The notes beneath the pieces were generated by a model that worked only from the letters and a program-made list of their open reading frames with translations, ran no database searches and was not told where the DNA came from. Below are positions 43,574 through 51,288 of a DNA stretch of 64,000 nt, in pieces. The translations under genes and the position numbers were made by a program. The DNA comes from PALSA-612 sp964595575 (lineage in GTDB: Bacteria > Actinomycetota > Thermoleophilia > Gaiellales > Gaiellaceae), in NCBI GenBank assembly GCA_964595575.1, contig CAZQRA010000010.1, forward strand, positions 1-64,000, in the 5' to 3' direction. Numbering within the stretch: position 1 is the stretch's first letter; every line of letters begins with the position of its first letter.

Positions 43574-45737
43574 AGCCGACCTGCGCCCCCAGCTGACGCC
43601 GGTCGCTGGAGCCGGGGTAGTCGGCGGGAGAGAAGGTGGGAGCGATGTGCACCTCCACCCGGAAGGGGGGAGGGGGCGTCGCCAGCACCAGCCGCCGGAA
43701 GCGGCCGCTGTGGATGGAGAAGCGGTGCACCGCGGTCTTTGCTCCCACGTGGGGCTGCTTGTCCTCGCCCTTGACGAGGGGGCCTATCGTGACCGTGACC
43801 AGGCCCGGCTTGTCCGGCCCCCGCCAGGCGGCCCGGGAGACGTCCACGACCACGAAGCCGGGTCGCCCGCCGGGCGTGGCGTAGCGGTTGTACGCGCTCT
43901 CCGCCCCCGTCCAGCCGTCGGCGTAGATCCCGGTACGGGCCTCGGCCAGGCGCAGGGGCCCGCGCAGGCGGTAGACGGTCCACCTACCAGAGCCAGGGGG
44001 GCGGGCGACGACGGCCCCGTCCAGCTCGATTCCCGGCTCGACCATGACGTAGCGGACACGAGGGTCGGGGTAGAGGCGCCCGTCGAGGTCGGCGAGATCG
44101 GGGGTGAGGATGGGCCCCGGCCCGGGGGCGGTGCCGTCGAGGCTCCACACCTTCCGCAGGGAGGGGTTCCAGAACTCGGTGAGCCACACGCCTAGGGCGG
44201 CCCCGGCGTCGACGTTCTGGCCCAGGTAGAGCGCCGGCTCGCCCCCGGTCACGGTATCGAGCCAGCTGAGCGGTCGGGGGAAGTGGCGGACGACGCGGCG
44301 CCCGGCGTCGGCGGAGTACTCGGCTGCGGACACCTCGCCGGCCAGGTTCCAGGCCAGGACGAGGAGGGCGGCCGTGGCCGCGAGCGCCCGCGCCGCTCGA
44401 GGCCGAGGCGAAAGGGCCCCGCCGGCGAGGACGAGGCCGAGACTTATCCCCAGCGCTGCCAGGAGCACCCAGCGGATGGTCTTCTCGTCGAAGGCGAGGT
44501 TCCGGTTTGCCATCTGCGCGATCGAGAGGCCGGGGGCGTCGGCGTAGGGCACGTTGTCGAGGGCAAGTGGGGTGGAGAGGAGGAGGTAGGCGAGGAGGCC
44601 GGCGGCGGCGATGGCGACCGGGAGCCGAGCCCGCGGTCGCTCGACCCACATGGCCGTCCCCACGAAGAGGAGCGGCACGAGGTAGATGAGGTTTCGCTCC
44701 TCGATGCGGGTGGCGAATACGGTGGAGAGGTAGGCGGCCTTGACCGCCGTGTACAGGCCGAAGACGACGATGGCAGCGACGAGCAGGGAGCGGAAGGCCC
44801 GCCGCTCCGTCGAAGGCTGCTCCCCTGGCGTAGGAACGAGGAGAGCCACGCTGGCGAGGACGGGCAGGATGCCCACCCCGATCGAGAGCGCCCCTGCTGC
44901 CCACAGGCCGTACTCGACCATGCGCCCTCGGTAGTACCCGGTGGCGACGAGCCAGCTCTCGGAGAGGTAGCCGACGAAGGCGCTGAAGAGGACGAGGGCG
45001 CCGCTGGCGAGCACGGCCGCCCCCAGCCAGTCCCGCCAGGTCCAGGCGGAGATCCAGCGCCTTCCCCGGGGCCCCGTCAGGCAGAAGACGAGCGCCGCCA
45101 GGAGGAAGACCGCAAGGAGCACCGCCAGCTCTCCCCGTACGAGCGGGGCGGCGGCGCAGGCGAGGACGGCGGGAGCGATCGTAGCCCTGGCGGGGCGCAC
45201 GAGCGCCCGGAAGACGAGCAGGAAGGAGAGCGCGGCGTAGGGGTAGGCGAGGGGCTCCTCCAGGATCATGGGCGCGTAGGCGAGGGCGGGGGTAGCGGCG
45301 CTTCCGGCAGCGGCGAGGAGCGCGACCGGCCGGGAGACGAGGGCGCGGGCCAGGAGGTAGACGGGGAACGAGACCGCCGTCATCACCAGGATGCCGATCA
45401 GCTTCACCGCCCCGTAGGCGCTCTCTACCGGGCCCAGCCACCAGGCAGGGGCAAGGACGTAGGCGTACAGGGTCTGGAAGAAGTGGGGCTCGCCCCGCCG
45501 TGCCGCCGAGCCTGTATCGGCGACGGCCCGCGAGAGCTGGGTCAGCTCGAGCTCGTCGGTGAAGAGCCAGGGGGTGGGGTGGCGCCAGGCCTGCCAGGAG
45601 TAGAGGGCAGCCAGCCACACGAACACGGAGACGACAGGGAGGGCGGGGGCGAGCCGGTCTAGCCGGGTCGGGGCCGGGACGGCGGCCTCCGCTCCCCCGC
45701 CCGTCGCCCGCGCCCCCTCCCCGACCGCCGCCGTCAC
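43536..45737 (-). CDS. Membrane glycosyltransferase (GT39/GT-C-like) with C-terminal beta-rich domain
   Basis: A 733-residue protein with about twelve helices. PWLFTDELELTQLSRAVADTG in the first extracytoplasmic loop provides the Asp-Glu-x-Glu acidic group. After the membrane part there is a soluble region ending in a beta-rich domain with YRLRGPLRLAEARTGIYADG, WTGAESAYNRY and VVDVSRAAW. These match the C-terminal region of 36958-39051, so the two enzymes share an unusual domain pairing. The GTG at 45737 overlaps the stop of the WecA-CapD fusion gene (GTGA), so both are made from one mRNA. The frame running on to 46301 is a shadow of that gene. Confidence 0.72.
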   Translation of the reverse strand: MTAAVGEGARATGGGAEAAVPAPTRLDRLAPALPVVSVFVWLAALYSWQAWRHPTPWLFTDELELTQLSRAVADTGSAARRGEPHFFQTLYAYVLAPAWWLGPVESAYGAVKLIGILVMTAVSFPVYLLARALVSRPVALLAAAGSAATPALAYAPMILEEPLAYPYAALSFLLVFRALVRPARATIAPAVLACAAAPLVRGELAVLLAVFLLAALVFCLTGPRGRRWISAWTWRDWLGAAVLASGALVLFSAFVGYLSESWLVATGYYRGRMVEYGLWAAGALSIGVGILPVLASVALLVPTPGEQPSTERRAFRSLLVAAIVVFGLYTAVKAAYLSTVFATRIEERNLIYLVPLLFVGTAMWVERPRARLPVAIAAAGLLAYLLLSTPLALDNVPYADAPGLSIAQMANRNLAFDEKTIRWVLLAALGISLGLVLAGGALSPRPRAARALAATAALLVLAWNLAGEVSAAEYSADAGRRVVRHFPRPLSWLDTVTGGEPALYLGQNVDAGAALGVWLTEFWNPSLRKVWSLDGTAPGPGPILTPDLADLDGRLYPDPRVRYVMVEPGIELDGAVVARPPGSGRWTVYRLRGPLRLAEARTGIYADGWTGAESAYNRYATPGGRPGFVVVDVSRAAWRGPDKPGLVTVTIGPLVKGEDKQPHVGAKTAVHRFSIHSGRFRRLVLATPPPPFRVEVHIAPTFSPADYPGSSDRRQLGAQVGFRFVTERPRTRS

Positions 45738-47545
45738 TCGGCCCGGGCTCCCATGGCCACCAGGGGGTCGAGGTCGACGTGGCGACGCACGAACCGGCAG
45801 GGGACGCCGGCCTCCTCGCAGCCGCGGACGACCGCGTCCAGCCGCTCTCGGCCTGCGTCGGGGATGGTGACGAGCACGACGTCGGGACGCGAGCGGGCAA
45901 GGGCGGCTCCGATCTCGTCCAGGCCGCCGAGGACCGGCACCCCCTGGAGACGGCGCCGGCGCAGCCGGGGATCGTCGTCGACGAACCCCACCACTCGCTC
46001 GCCGGCGGTCTCCCGCAGCTCGCGGAGGAGGCTGCGGCCTCCCTTGCCGGCCCCGACGATGAGGACGCGCCGAGCCCGGGAGCGGTCGCGGAGGACGGCC
46101 AAGGCACGGAAGAACGCCCGCTCGCCGAACCGGGAGGCTCCCACGAGGGCGGTGGCGAGCAGGGCGTCGACGGCGTAGATACGGGCGGGAAAGTCCCCGA
46201 GCGGCCGTCCCATGGCCAGCACCACCGCCACCGTGAGGGCCTCGGAGACGACCACGGCGGCCACGACGGCCGCCGCCTCCCGGGCTCCGGCGAACCGCCA
46301 CACCCCGCTGTAGAGGCCGGCGGGAATGAAGGTCAGGTACCGGGTGGCGAGGAGGACGGGGAGGGAGGAGAGGAAGATGTGCCTCTGGTAGGCGGTGCCG
46401 CTTCCCTCGACGAAGAGGAGGTAGGAGGCGGTGAAGGAGGCAGAGACGAGGGCAAAGTCCACCGCCATCTCGGCCAGCCGGCGGGGGGCGAGCAGGATCG
46501 TCCGCAGCCGGACGGCCCGGCCCGAGGAGGCGATCCCCTCGTCGATGTCGGTGAGGAAGCCGGCGAGCTGGACGAGCAGGGCGAAGGTGACGAGGACCCC
46601 CACCGTGGCCACCCAGCTATTGTCGAGCCCGGAGTAGGCGAGGCTGCTTCCCCCCAAGCCGGCGGCGATAGCGGCCAGAAGGAGCACGGTCGCCTTCTCC
46701 GAGATGCCGCTCCGCACCAGCCGGTGGGAGGCGTGGTCGCGGCCCCCTCGGTGGACGGGGCGGCCCTCCACCAGACGGACGGCGGTGACGAGGGCGGTGT
46801 CGAGGATAGGGACGGCGAGGACGAGCAGGGGGAGGATGAGCGTGGCCACGGTCGTCTCCGCCACCTTCCAGCTTGTCGCCAGGCCGAGGGCAGCGAGCAC
46901 CAGTCCCAACGTCTGGCTCCCGGAGTCGCCCATGAACACCGCCGCCGGCCGCCGGGGCCGGAAGTTGAAGGGGAGGAAGCCGAGGAGGGCCAGGGCCAGC
47001 GACAGCGACACAGCGAGGAGGAGGGGGTCGGGGTGGACGGTGACCGCGTCCAGGGCGAAGAACCCGGCCGCGATCACGGCCAGCGTCCCCGCCAGGCCGT
47101 CCATGTTGTCGAGCAGGTTGAAGGCGTTGGTGATGCCCACCAGCCACAGGAGGCCGAGGGCGGTGGCGGCGACCTCGTTCTCCACGATCTGGACGCGGAT
47201 CCCGGAGGCGAGGACGAGCCCGGCCGCCGCCGTCTGGCCTGCCAGCTTGAGCGCCGGGGAGAGGGGGCGGAGGTCGTCGACGAGTCCGAGCAGGAACACG
47301 AGGAAGGCTCCGCCCAGGATGCCCGCGAGCTCCCATGTAGGCTCGAGCCCGACGAGCAGAGAGAGCCCCACCCCGCAGGCGAAGCCGAGGAAGATGCCTG
47401 CCCCGCCCAGGGCCGGAGTCGAGCGCCGGTGCCAGCGGTCGCGGGAGGGAGTGGCCACGACCGCCCGGCGAAGGGGGGAGCGCAGCACGGCCAGGATGAC
47501 CAGCGCAGCCACCGGCGCGGCCGCGAGGGTGGGCACGGCGGTCAT
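45734..47545 (-). CDS. WecA/MraY-type polyprenyl-phosphate sugar-1-phosphate transferase fused to a CapD/FlaA1 N-terminal region
   Basis: The 603-residue protein joins two parts. Residues 1-330: a multi-helix WecA/TagO-type phosphotransferase with LGLVDD at 86-91, NAFNLLDNMDGLAG at 140-153, FMGDSGSQ at 204-211 and the cytoplasmic HASHRLV at 271-277, all catalytic signatures. Residues 345-603: four helices and a Rossmann domain (VLIVGAGKGG at 494-503, GFVDDDPRLR, GVPVLGGLDEI), which is the N-terminal half of CapD/FlaA1 membrane 4,6-dehydratases. The dehydratase catalytic domain that normally follows is absent. Role: probably starts a glycan by linking GlcNAc-1-P or a similar sugar phosphate to undecaprenyl phosphate; the Rossmann part may bind nucleotide and regulate. 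One continuous frame, so the fusion is not an assembly join. Confidence 0.85.
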   Translation of the reverse strand: MTAVPTLAAAPVAALVILAVLRSPLRRAVVATPSRDRWHRRSTPALGGAGIFLGFACGVGLSLLVGLEPTWELAGILGGAFLVFLLGLVDDLRPLSPALKLAGQTAAAGLVLASGIRVQIVENEVAATALGLLWLVGITNAFNLLDNMDGLAGTLAVIAAGFFALDAVTVHPDPLLLAVSLSLALALLGFLPFNFRPRRPAAVFMGDSGSQTLGLVLAALGLATSWKVAETTVATLILPLLVLAVPILDTALVTAVRLVEGRPVHRGGRDHASHRLVRSGISEKATVLLLAAIAAGLGGSSLAYSGLDNSWVATVGVLVTFALLVQLAGFLTDIDEGIASSGRAVRLRTILLAPRRLAEMAVDFALVSASFTASYLLFVEGSGTAYQRHIFLSSLPVLLATRYLTFIPAGLYSGVWRFAGAREAAAVVAAVVVSEALTVAVVLAMGRPLGDFPARIYAVDALLATALVGASRFGERAFFRALAVLRDRSRARRVLIVGAGKGGRSLLRELRETAGERVVGFVDDDPRLRRRRLQGVPVLGGLDEIGAALARSRPDVVLVTIPDAGRERLDAVVRGCEEAGVPCRFVRRHVDLDPLVAMGARAE

Positions 47546-47585
47546 CCTGCCGCGCTCCGGGTGCTGTCGAGCGGCACGGCCAGGA

Positions 47586-47591
47586 AGCGTA
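47586..47591 (-). promoter_or_regulatory. Possible -10 element for the WecA-CapD fusion operon
   Basis: Minus strand TACGCT; initiation near 47578 would give a leader of about 33 bases, so this one would not be leaderless. Confidence 0.3.
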
Positions 47592-47614
47592 CTGAAGGCC
47601 TGTTAAGCACGTGT

Positions 47615-47642
47615 TTGGCAGTCTTGGGATAGAGACTAGGGA
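47615..47642 (+). promoter_or_regulatory. Possible -35/-10 pair for the zinc-finger methyltransferase gene
   Basis: TTGGCA (47615-47620), 16-base spacer, TAGGGA (47637-47642), then 6 bases to the GTG at 47649. The last base of the -10 is not T, so support is modest. Confidence 0.3.
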
Positions 47643-47648
47643 GAGAGG

Positions 47649-48593
47649 GTGACGTCCCTTCCCTTCCACCTCCTCCGCTGCCCAGCCTGCGGCGCTCCCC
47701 TCGTCCCGGGGCCATCCCCCCTCGCCTGCAGCCGTTGCCGGGCCTGCTACTCGGCGGAGGAGGGGATTCCCCGCCTGGTGGCCGACGGCCTGCCCGGGAT
47801 GGAGGCCAAGCGTCGGGAGATGGAGGGCTGGGTGCGGCTGGCCCAGGCCCAGGGGTGGTACGAGCCCGACGACGAGGTGGATGCCCGCCTTCCCTACCTC
47901 TGCCGCGAGCTCGGCTGGGAGGACAAGACCTGGCGGGCCACGGAGCACTCCTTCGATCTTTTGCTCGACCGCTACGTCCGTCCCGGCATGCGGGTCTTGG
48001 AGGTAGGGGCGGCCAAGTGCTGGGCGGCCCAGCACCTCCTTCCTCGAGGGTGCGAGTACGTGGCCTGCGACCTCCTCGCCGACGCCAACATCGGGCTCGG
48101 CCGCGGCGCCTTCTACGAGCGCCGGGCCGGCCGTCCCTTCTTGCGCGTGCAGGGGGACGGCGAGCGCCTACCCTTTGCCTCCTCCTCGTTCGACCTCGTG
48201 TTCTGCGTGGCGGCGCTCCACCATGCCCTCGACCTGGCGGCCATGGTCGGGGAGATGGCCCGGGTGGCCCGGCGGGGAGGCTACGTCTGCGCTCTCAACG
48301 AGGGGACGCGGGCCCTCCTTCGCTCGGGCGAGGCTCCCGACCAGGCGGAGGAGCGGGCCTTCGGCATCAACGAGCACGTCCACACCGTGTACGCCTACCT
48401 GTGGGCCTTCGCCCGGGCCGGCCTCCTCGTCCGGCGGGTTGAGCAGGCGGAGGGGTACGCCGACCTCGCCCGACGGCGCGTCGCCGGTCGGCTTCTCCGC
48501 CTCCCCCTCCTCGGCCGCAGCGCCGCTACCTTCTTCTCCCAGAGCTGCCACGGCTACTCGGGCGTCTCCCTGTACGCCCGCCGGGTGCTGTAG
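47649..48593 (+). CDS. SAM-dependent methyltransferase with N-terminal zinc ribbon
   Basis: A 314-residue protein. CPAC at 11-14 and CSRC at 27-30 form a Trm112-like zinc ribbon that ends in YSAEEGIPRLV, the usual ribbon-methyltransferase linker. The catalytic domain has VLEVGAAKCWAAQHLL (motif I, with ...GAAKC replacing GxGxG), YVACDLLAD, and FCVAALHHALDLAAMVGEMARV. Function likely methylation of a sugar or lipid; unknown substrate. Stands alone on the plus strand between divergent and convergent neighbours, 12 bases from the stop of the secreted protein gene. Confidence 0.75.
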   Translation: MTSLPFHLLRCPACGAPLVPGPSPLACSRCRACYSAEEGIPRLVADGLPGMEAKRREMEGWVRLAQAQGWYEPDDEVDARLPYLCRELGWEDKTWRATEHSFDLLLDRYVRPGMRVLEVGAAKCWAAQHLLPRGCEYVACDLLADANIGLGRGAFYERRAGRPFLRVQGDGERLPFASSSFDLVFCVAALHHALDLAAMVGEMARVARRGGYVCALNEGTRALLRSGEAPDQAEERAFGINEHVHTVYAYLWAFARAGLLVRRVEQAEGYADLARRRVAGRLLRLPLLGRSAATFFSQSCHGYSGVSLYARRVL

Positions 48594-48605
48594 CCGCCTT
48601 CCCTC

Positions 48606-49676
48606 CTACCGGCGTCCTCGGGGAGCGAGCTTGGGGATGGTGGCGGTGAAGGAGACCGTGGGAGGCGGCGCCACCGACTCGGAGGCGCATCCTCCTGGGG
48701 CGGTGGGAGCCTCGCTGCAGGGCCTGAGCTCGAGGGCCACGTCGAGGACGAGCCTGAGTCTCTGCGGGCGGGAGGTCTGGGGGAGGCGCGCCCTCACCGC
48801 GAAGGTGCCGTCAGGGCGGGTAGTGGCCGTCGCTAGCTGCACCCCGCTCTCCTTGGCGAGGGTGACCTCGGCTCCCCCGCGCGCTCTTCCCGCCGCGAGC
48901 AGGCGCCCCTGCACGAGGAGCGACCGGGCTCGGGCAAGGTAGCGGGAGCGAGCGCTGAGGGACTGGGGAAGGGGAACGAGGGCGCGGGCCTCGAAGGTGG
49001 CGTCCCTCTCCGGGGAGCGGGAGCCGGGAGCGTAGGGGGTGACCAAGAGTCTCCACACGTGGGTGCCGGCAGCGGGGTTGACGAGCATCCCCTCCAGGTC
49101 GAGACCGAGGCCGAGGAGACGCTTGCCTCCAGCCAGGCCCCCCTCCTCCGGCGGAAGCTCGGGGGAGGGTAGGCAGGTGGTGATGCGGTAGGCGGCGTCC
49201 GGGTGCTCCGGGCCCGCCGGATCGACGTAGAAGACCACCGTGAGGGTGCCCAGGTCGAGCCCCAAGGGAAGGGGCGCCAGCCACGCGGCGGCGTGGGGGC
49301 CGGGGGCGCAGGCCTGAGCCTCGGCGTCGAGGAGGTAGCGGGCAGGATCGTCGGCCACCACCGGCACCCGGCGCAGCTGCCCGGCGAAGAAGGACTGGCG
49401 AAGGAGCGCCGCCCCCATGCCCACCCTCTCGCCGGGGGGCCGCGCCAGGTCGAGACGGTAGCCGCGGGGGACGAGCACGGTGACGGAGGCGGGGATGGGC
49501 CCGTCCTCGCCGAAGAGGAGCGCGAGGAAGGTGCCGGCCGGGCGGTCGGGACGCGCCTCGGCGGGGGCCACGGCCAAGACACCCGCCGGCTCGTGGGCGG
49601 CAGAGCGGGAGGGGGCGGCTCCGGCCTCGACCAGGACACAGAGGACGAGGGTGACGATGGGGACGACGTGTCGCAC
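48606..49676 (-). CDS. Secreted protein of unknown function with carboxypeptidase-regulatory-like domain
   Basis: Not assigned to a known family. The GTG at 49676 gives a signal peptide (RHVVPIVTLVLCVLVEAGAA) and follows GGAGGGG; the open frame extends to 49793 through sequence that would bury the signal peptide. The middle (about 40-230) is rich in beta strands with VTVLVPRGYRLDL. Near residues 250-330 a segment (VQGRLLAAGRARGGAEVTLA...TTRPDGTFAVRARLP) looks like a carboxypeptidase regulatory-like or Big-type beta sandwich found in many exported proteins. Two Cys pairs may form disulphides. It is encoded next to the exporter permease but on the opposite strand, so a surface role is plausible but unproven. 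Confidence 0.6.
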   Translation of the reverse strand: MRHVVPIVTLVLCVLVEAGAAPSRSAAHEPAGVLAVAPAEARPDRPAGTFLALLFGEDGPIPASVTVLVPRGYRLDLARPPGERVGMGAALLRQSFFAGQLRRVPVVADDPARYLLDAEAQACAPGPHAAAWLAPLPLGLDLGTLTVVFYVDPAGPEHPDAAYRITTCLPSPELPPEEGGLAGGKRLLGLGLDLEGMLVNPAAGTHVWRLLVTPYAPGSRSPERDATFEARALVPLPQSLSARSRYLARARSLLVQGRLLAAGRARGGAEVTLAKESGVQLATATTRPDGTFAVRARLPQTSRPQRLRLVLDVALELRPCSEAPTAPGGCASESVAPPPTVSFTATIPKLAPRGRR

Positions 49677-49760
49677 GAGCCCCTCCGGGCGAGCTATCGG
49701 GGACTGGAAGCGAAGGATGGCCCATCGGGGGACCGCTGTCCAGGCGCGGGGACCGACCTC

Positions 49761-49766
49761 TACACT
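49761..49766 (+). promoter_or_regulatory. -10 element for the exporter permease gene
   Basis: TACACT, 19 bases before the GTG at 49786; predicts a leader of about 12 bases, longer than at most promoters here. Confidence 0.38.
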
Positions 49767-49785
49767 CTCTCCGGCTCCGTCCGCC

Positions 49786-50586
49786 GTGATCACCGTCTAC
49801 GCCGACCTCTTCCGCTACCGGGAGCTCTTCGCGAGCCTGTTCCGCCGCGACCTCCACGCCCGCTACAAGGGCACCGTGCTCGGCGTGGCTTGGTCCCTCG
49901 CCAATCCCCTCGTCCTCATGGGCGTGTACGTGCTCGTCTTCTCGCTGTTGTGGAAGGTGACGAGCATCGACCACTACCCCCTGTTCCTCCTCTCCGGCCT
50001 GGCCGTGTGGGGTTTCTTGGCCGCCTCTCTCCAGTCAGCCGCCCGCTCCATGCTCGACTACGCCGAGCTCATCAAGAAGGTGCGCTTTCCCCGCCAGCTC
50101 GTGGCCTTCTCCACGGTGGCGACCCAGCTCGTGCCGTTCGCCGCCCTGTTGGCGGGACTGGTGGCCATCGACGCCGCGGTGCTGCCCCGTACCAGGGACA
50201 CCGTGTGGCTGGCCGTCCCCATCGCCCTTCTCGTGGTGGCCCTGGTGGCTGGGCTAGCCTTGGCGGTGGCCTCGGCCAACGTCGTCTTCCGCGACGTCGA
50301 GCACCTCGTCTCGGCCCTGCTCCTTCCCTGGTTCTTCCTCACTCCCGTGCTCTACTCCCTGGAGGAGCTTCCCGGGGGCCTCGAGCGCTACCAGGCTGTG
50401 GTGGAGGTCCTGCGCTGGGGCAATCCCCTCACTCCGCCCCTCTACGCCCTGCGGGCGCCCCTCTTCTTCGGGGAGCTTCCCGCCCTGGGCGACGTCCTCT
50501 ACCTCCTGGGAGCCGCCGTCCTCAGCCTGGCCCTGGGGGCGGCCGTCTTCACCCGCGTGGACGACCGAATGGCGGTCGAGCTTTGA
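49786..50586 (+). CDS. wzm: ABC-2 polysaccharide exporter permease
   Basis: The 266-residue protein starts ITVYADLFRYRELFASLFRRDLHARYKG and continues TVLGVAWSLANPLVLM, the amphipathic and first-helix signature of Wzm/TagG permeases. Six helices are predicted, and the C-terminal part has PWFFLTPVLYSLEELPGG and NPLTPPLYALRAPLF, also family-typical. It forms the channel of an ABC exporter that moves undecaprenyl-linked polysaccharide out of the cytoplasm. Its ATPase partner is at 53213, separated by an antisense gene and hemE-hemH, which is unusual because wzm and wzt normally adjoin. The last 38 bases overlap the convergent gene at 50549. Confidence 0.86.
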   Translation: MITVYADLFRYRELFASLFRRDLHARYKGTVLGVAWSLANPLVLMGVYVLVFSLLWKVTSIDHYPLFLLSGLAVWGFLAASLQSAARSMLDYAELIKKVRFPRQLVAFSTVATQLVPFAALLAGLVAIDAAVLPRTRDTVWLAVPIALLVVALVAGLALAVASANVVFRDVEHLVSALLLPWFFLTPVLYSLEELPGGLERYQAVVEVLRWGNPLTPPLYALRAPLFFGELPALGDVLYLLGAAVLSLALGAAVFTRVDDRMAVEL

Positions 50587-51271
50587 TCACCAGGCTCCCG
50601 TCGTACAGCCACGGCTCGTCGGGAGGAGGCCGGAAGGCAGGGAGGCCGTGGACGTCGGGGAGCTGCTCGACCTCGATTCCCACGAGGACGGAGGGACAGA
50701 GGAGGGGATGGGCAAAGCCGGGCACGCGCCCGGGCCCCGGCGCCCAGGCCGAGAGCACGCGGCGCAGGCGGCGGGGAGGGTCGATGGCGCCCGCCACCAG
50801 CGCGTACCCCGCGGCGTGGGCGGCGAGCACGCGCTCGGCCCAGCCTGGGGCAGGCCGGCACCAGTCGGGAAGGTGGACGACAGCCGCCTCGGCCAGGCTG
50901 GTCGCCTCTACCCGGGGCAGCACCTCCACGTCCTCCTGGGGCGAGGGGTTGCCCAGCTCGGCGAGCCAGGCGCGCCCCTCGGCGACCAGGTCGAGGGCCA
51001 AGCGGTAGCGGCCGGGGGGAAGGGGCGCCCGCAGGGCGAGCTCGAGCTCCACGCGCTCCCCGGGGGCGACAGGCGCAGGAAGCGGGGTACGCAGGCCGTC
51101 CCAGACGATCGGGTTTCCCCGCTCGTCCAGCCAGTGGTAGGAGGCGAGGACGTCCTGCCGCCAGGTCGCCGATCCCACGTTCTCGATCACGATCCGGGCG
51201 GAGGAGCGGGCTCCTGCCCGCAGCGGGCCCCAGGACCAGGAGACGAACCGGGCGGCGAGGGGAGGAGGCAC
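50549..51271 (-). CDS. Protein of unknown function with NBR1-like Ig fold
   Basis: A 240-residue protein. Residues 1-115 (SARIVIENVGSATWRQDV, ASYHWLDERGNPIVWDGLRT, PGERVELELALRAPLPPGRY, DLVAEGRAWLAELG) form a beta-sandwich pattern like the Ig-like domain of NBR1-related proteins and of some bacterial polysaccharide-export proteins. The second half (about 115-240) is Pro/Arg-rich and not recognisable. No signal peptide is seen. The GTG at 51271 follows TAGACT by 6 bases. It lies antisense between wzm and hemE, sharing a promoter region with hemE, and its 3' end overlaps wzm by 38 bases. A link to the exporter is suggested only by position and by the domain type. Confidence 0.62.
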   Translation of the reverse strand: MPPPLAARFVSWSWGPLRAGARSSARIVIENVGSATWRQDVLASYHWLDERGNPIVWDGLRTPLPAPVAPGERVELELALRAPLPPGRYRLALDLVAEGRAWLAELGNPSPQEDVEVLPRVEATSLAEAAVVHLPDWCRPAPGWAERVLAAHAAGYALVAGAIDPPRRLRRVLSAWAPGPGRVPGFAHPLLCPSVLVGIEVEQLPDVHGLPAFRPPPDEPWLYDGSLVIKARPPFGRPRG

Positions 51272-51276
51272 CGGGC

Positions 51277-51282
51277 TAGTCT
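51277..51282 (+). promoter_or_regulatory. -10 element, leaderless start of hemE
   Basis: TAGTCT, 6 bases before the GTG at 51289. It overlaps the -10 of the opposite gene by five bases. Confidence 0.5.
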
Positions 51283-51283
51283 A
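51278..51283 (-). promoter_or_regulatory. -10 element, leaderless start of the Ig-like protein gene
   Basis: Minus strand TAGACT, 6 bases before the GTG at 51271. With the plus-strand element it makes a nearly symmetric bidirectional promoter. Confidence 0.5.
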
Positions 51284-51288
51284 GTTCC

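Noticed and set aside
45779..47632. 617-codon plus-strand frame opposite the WecA-CapD fusion
   Set aside because: Gly/Glu/His-rich shadow of a gene with all catalytic motifs on the other strand.
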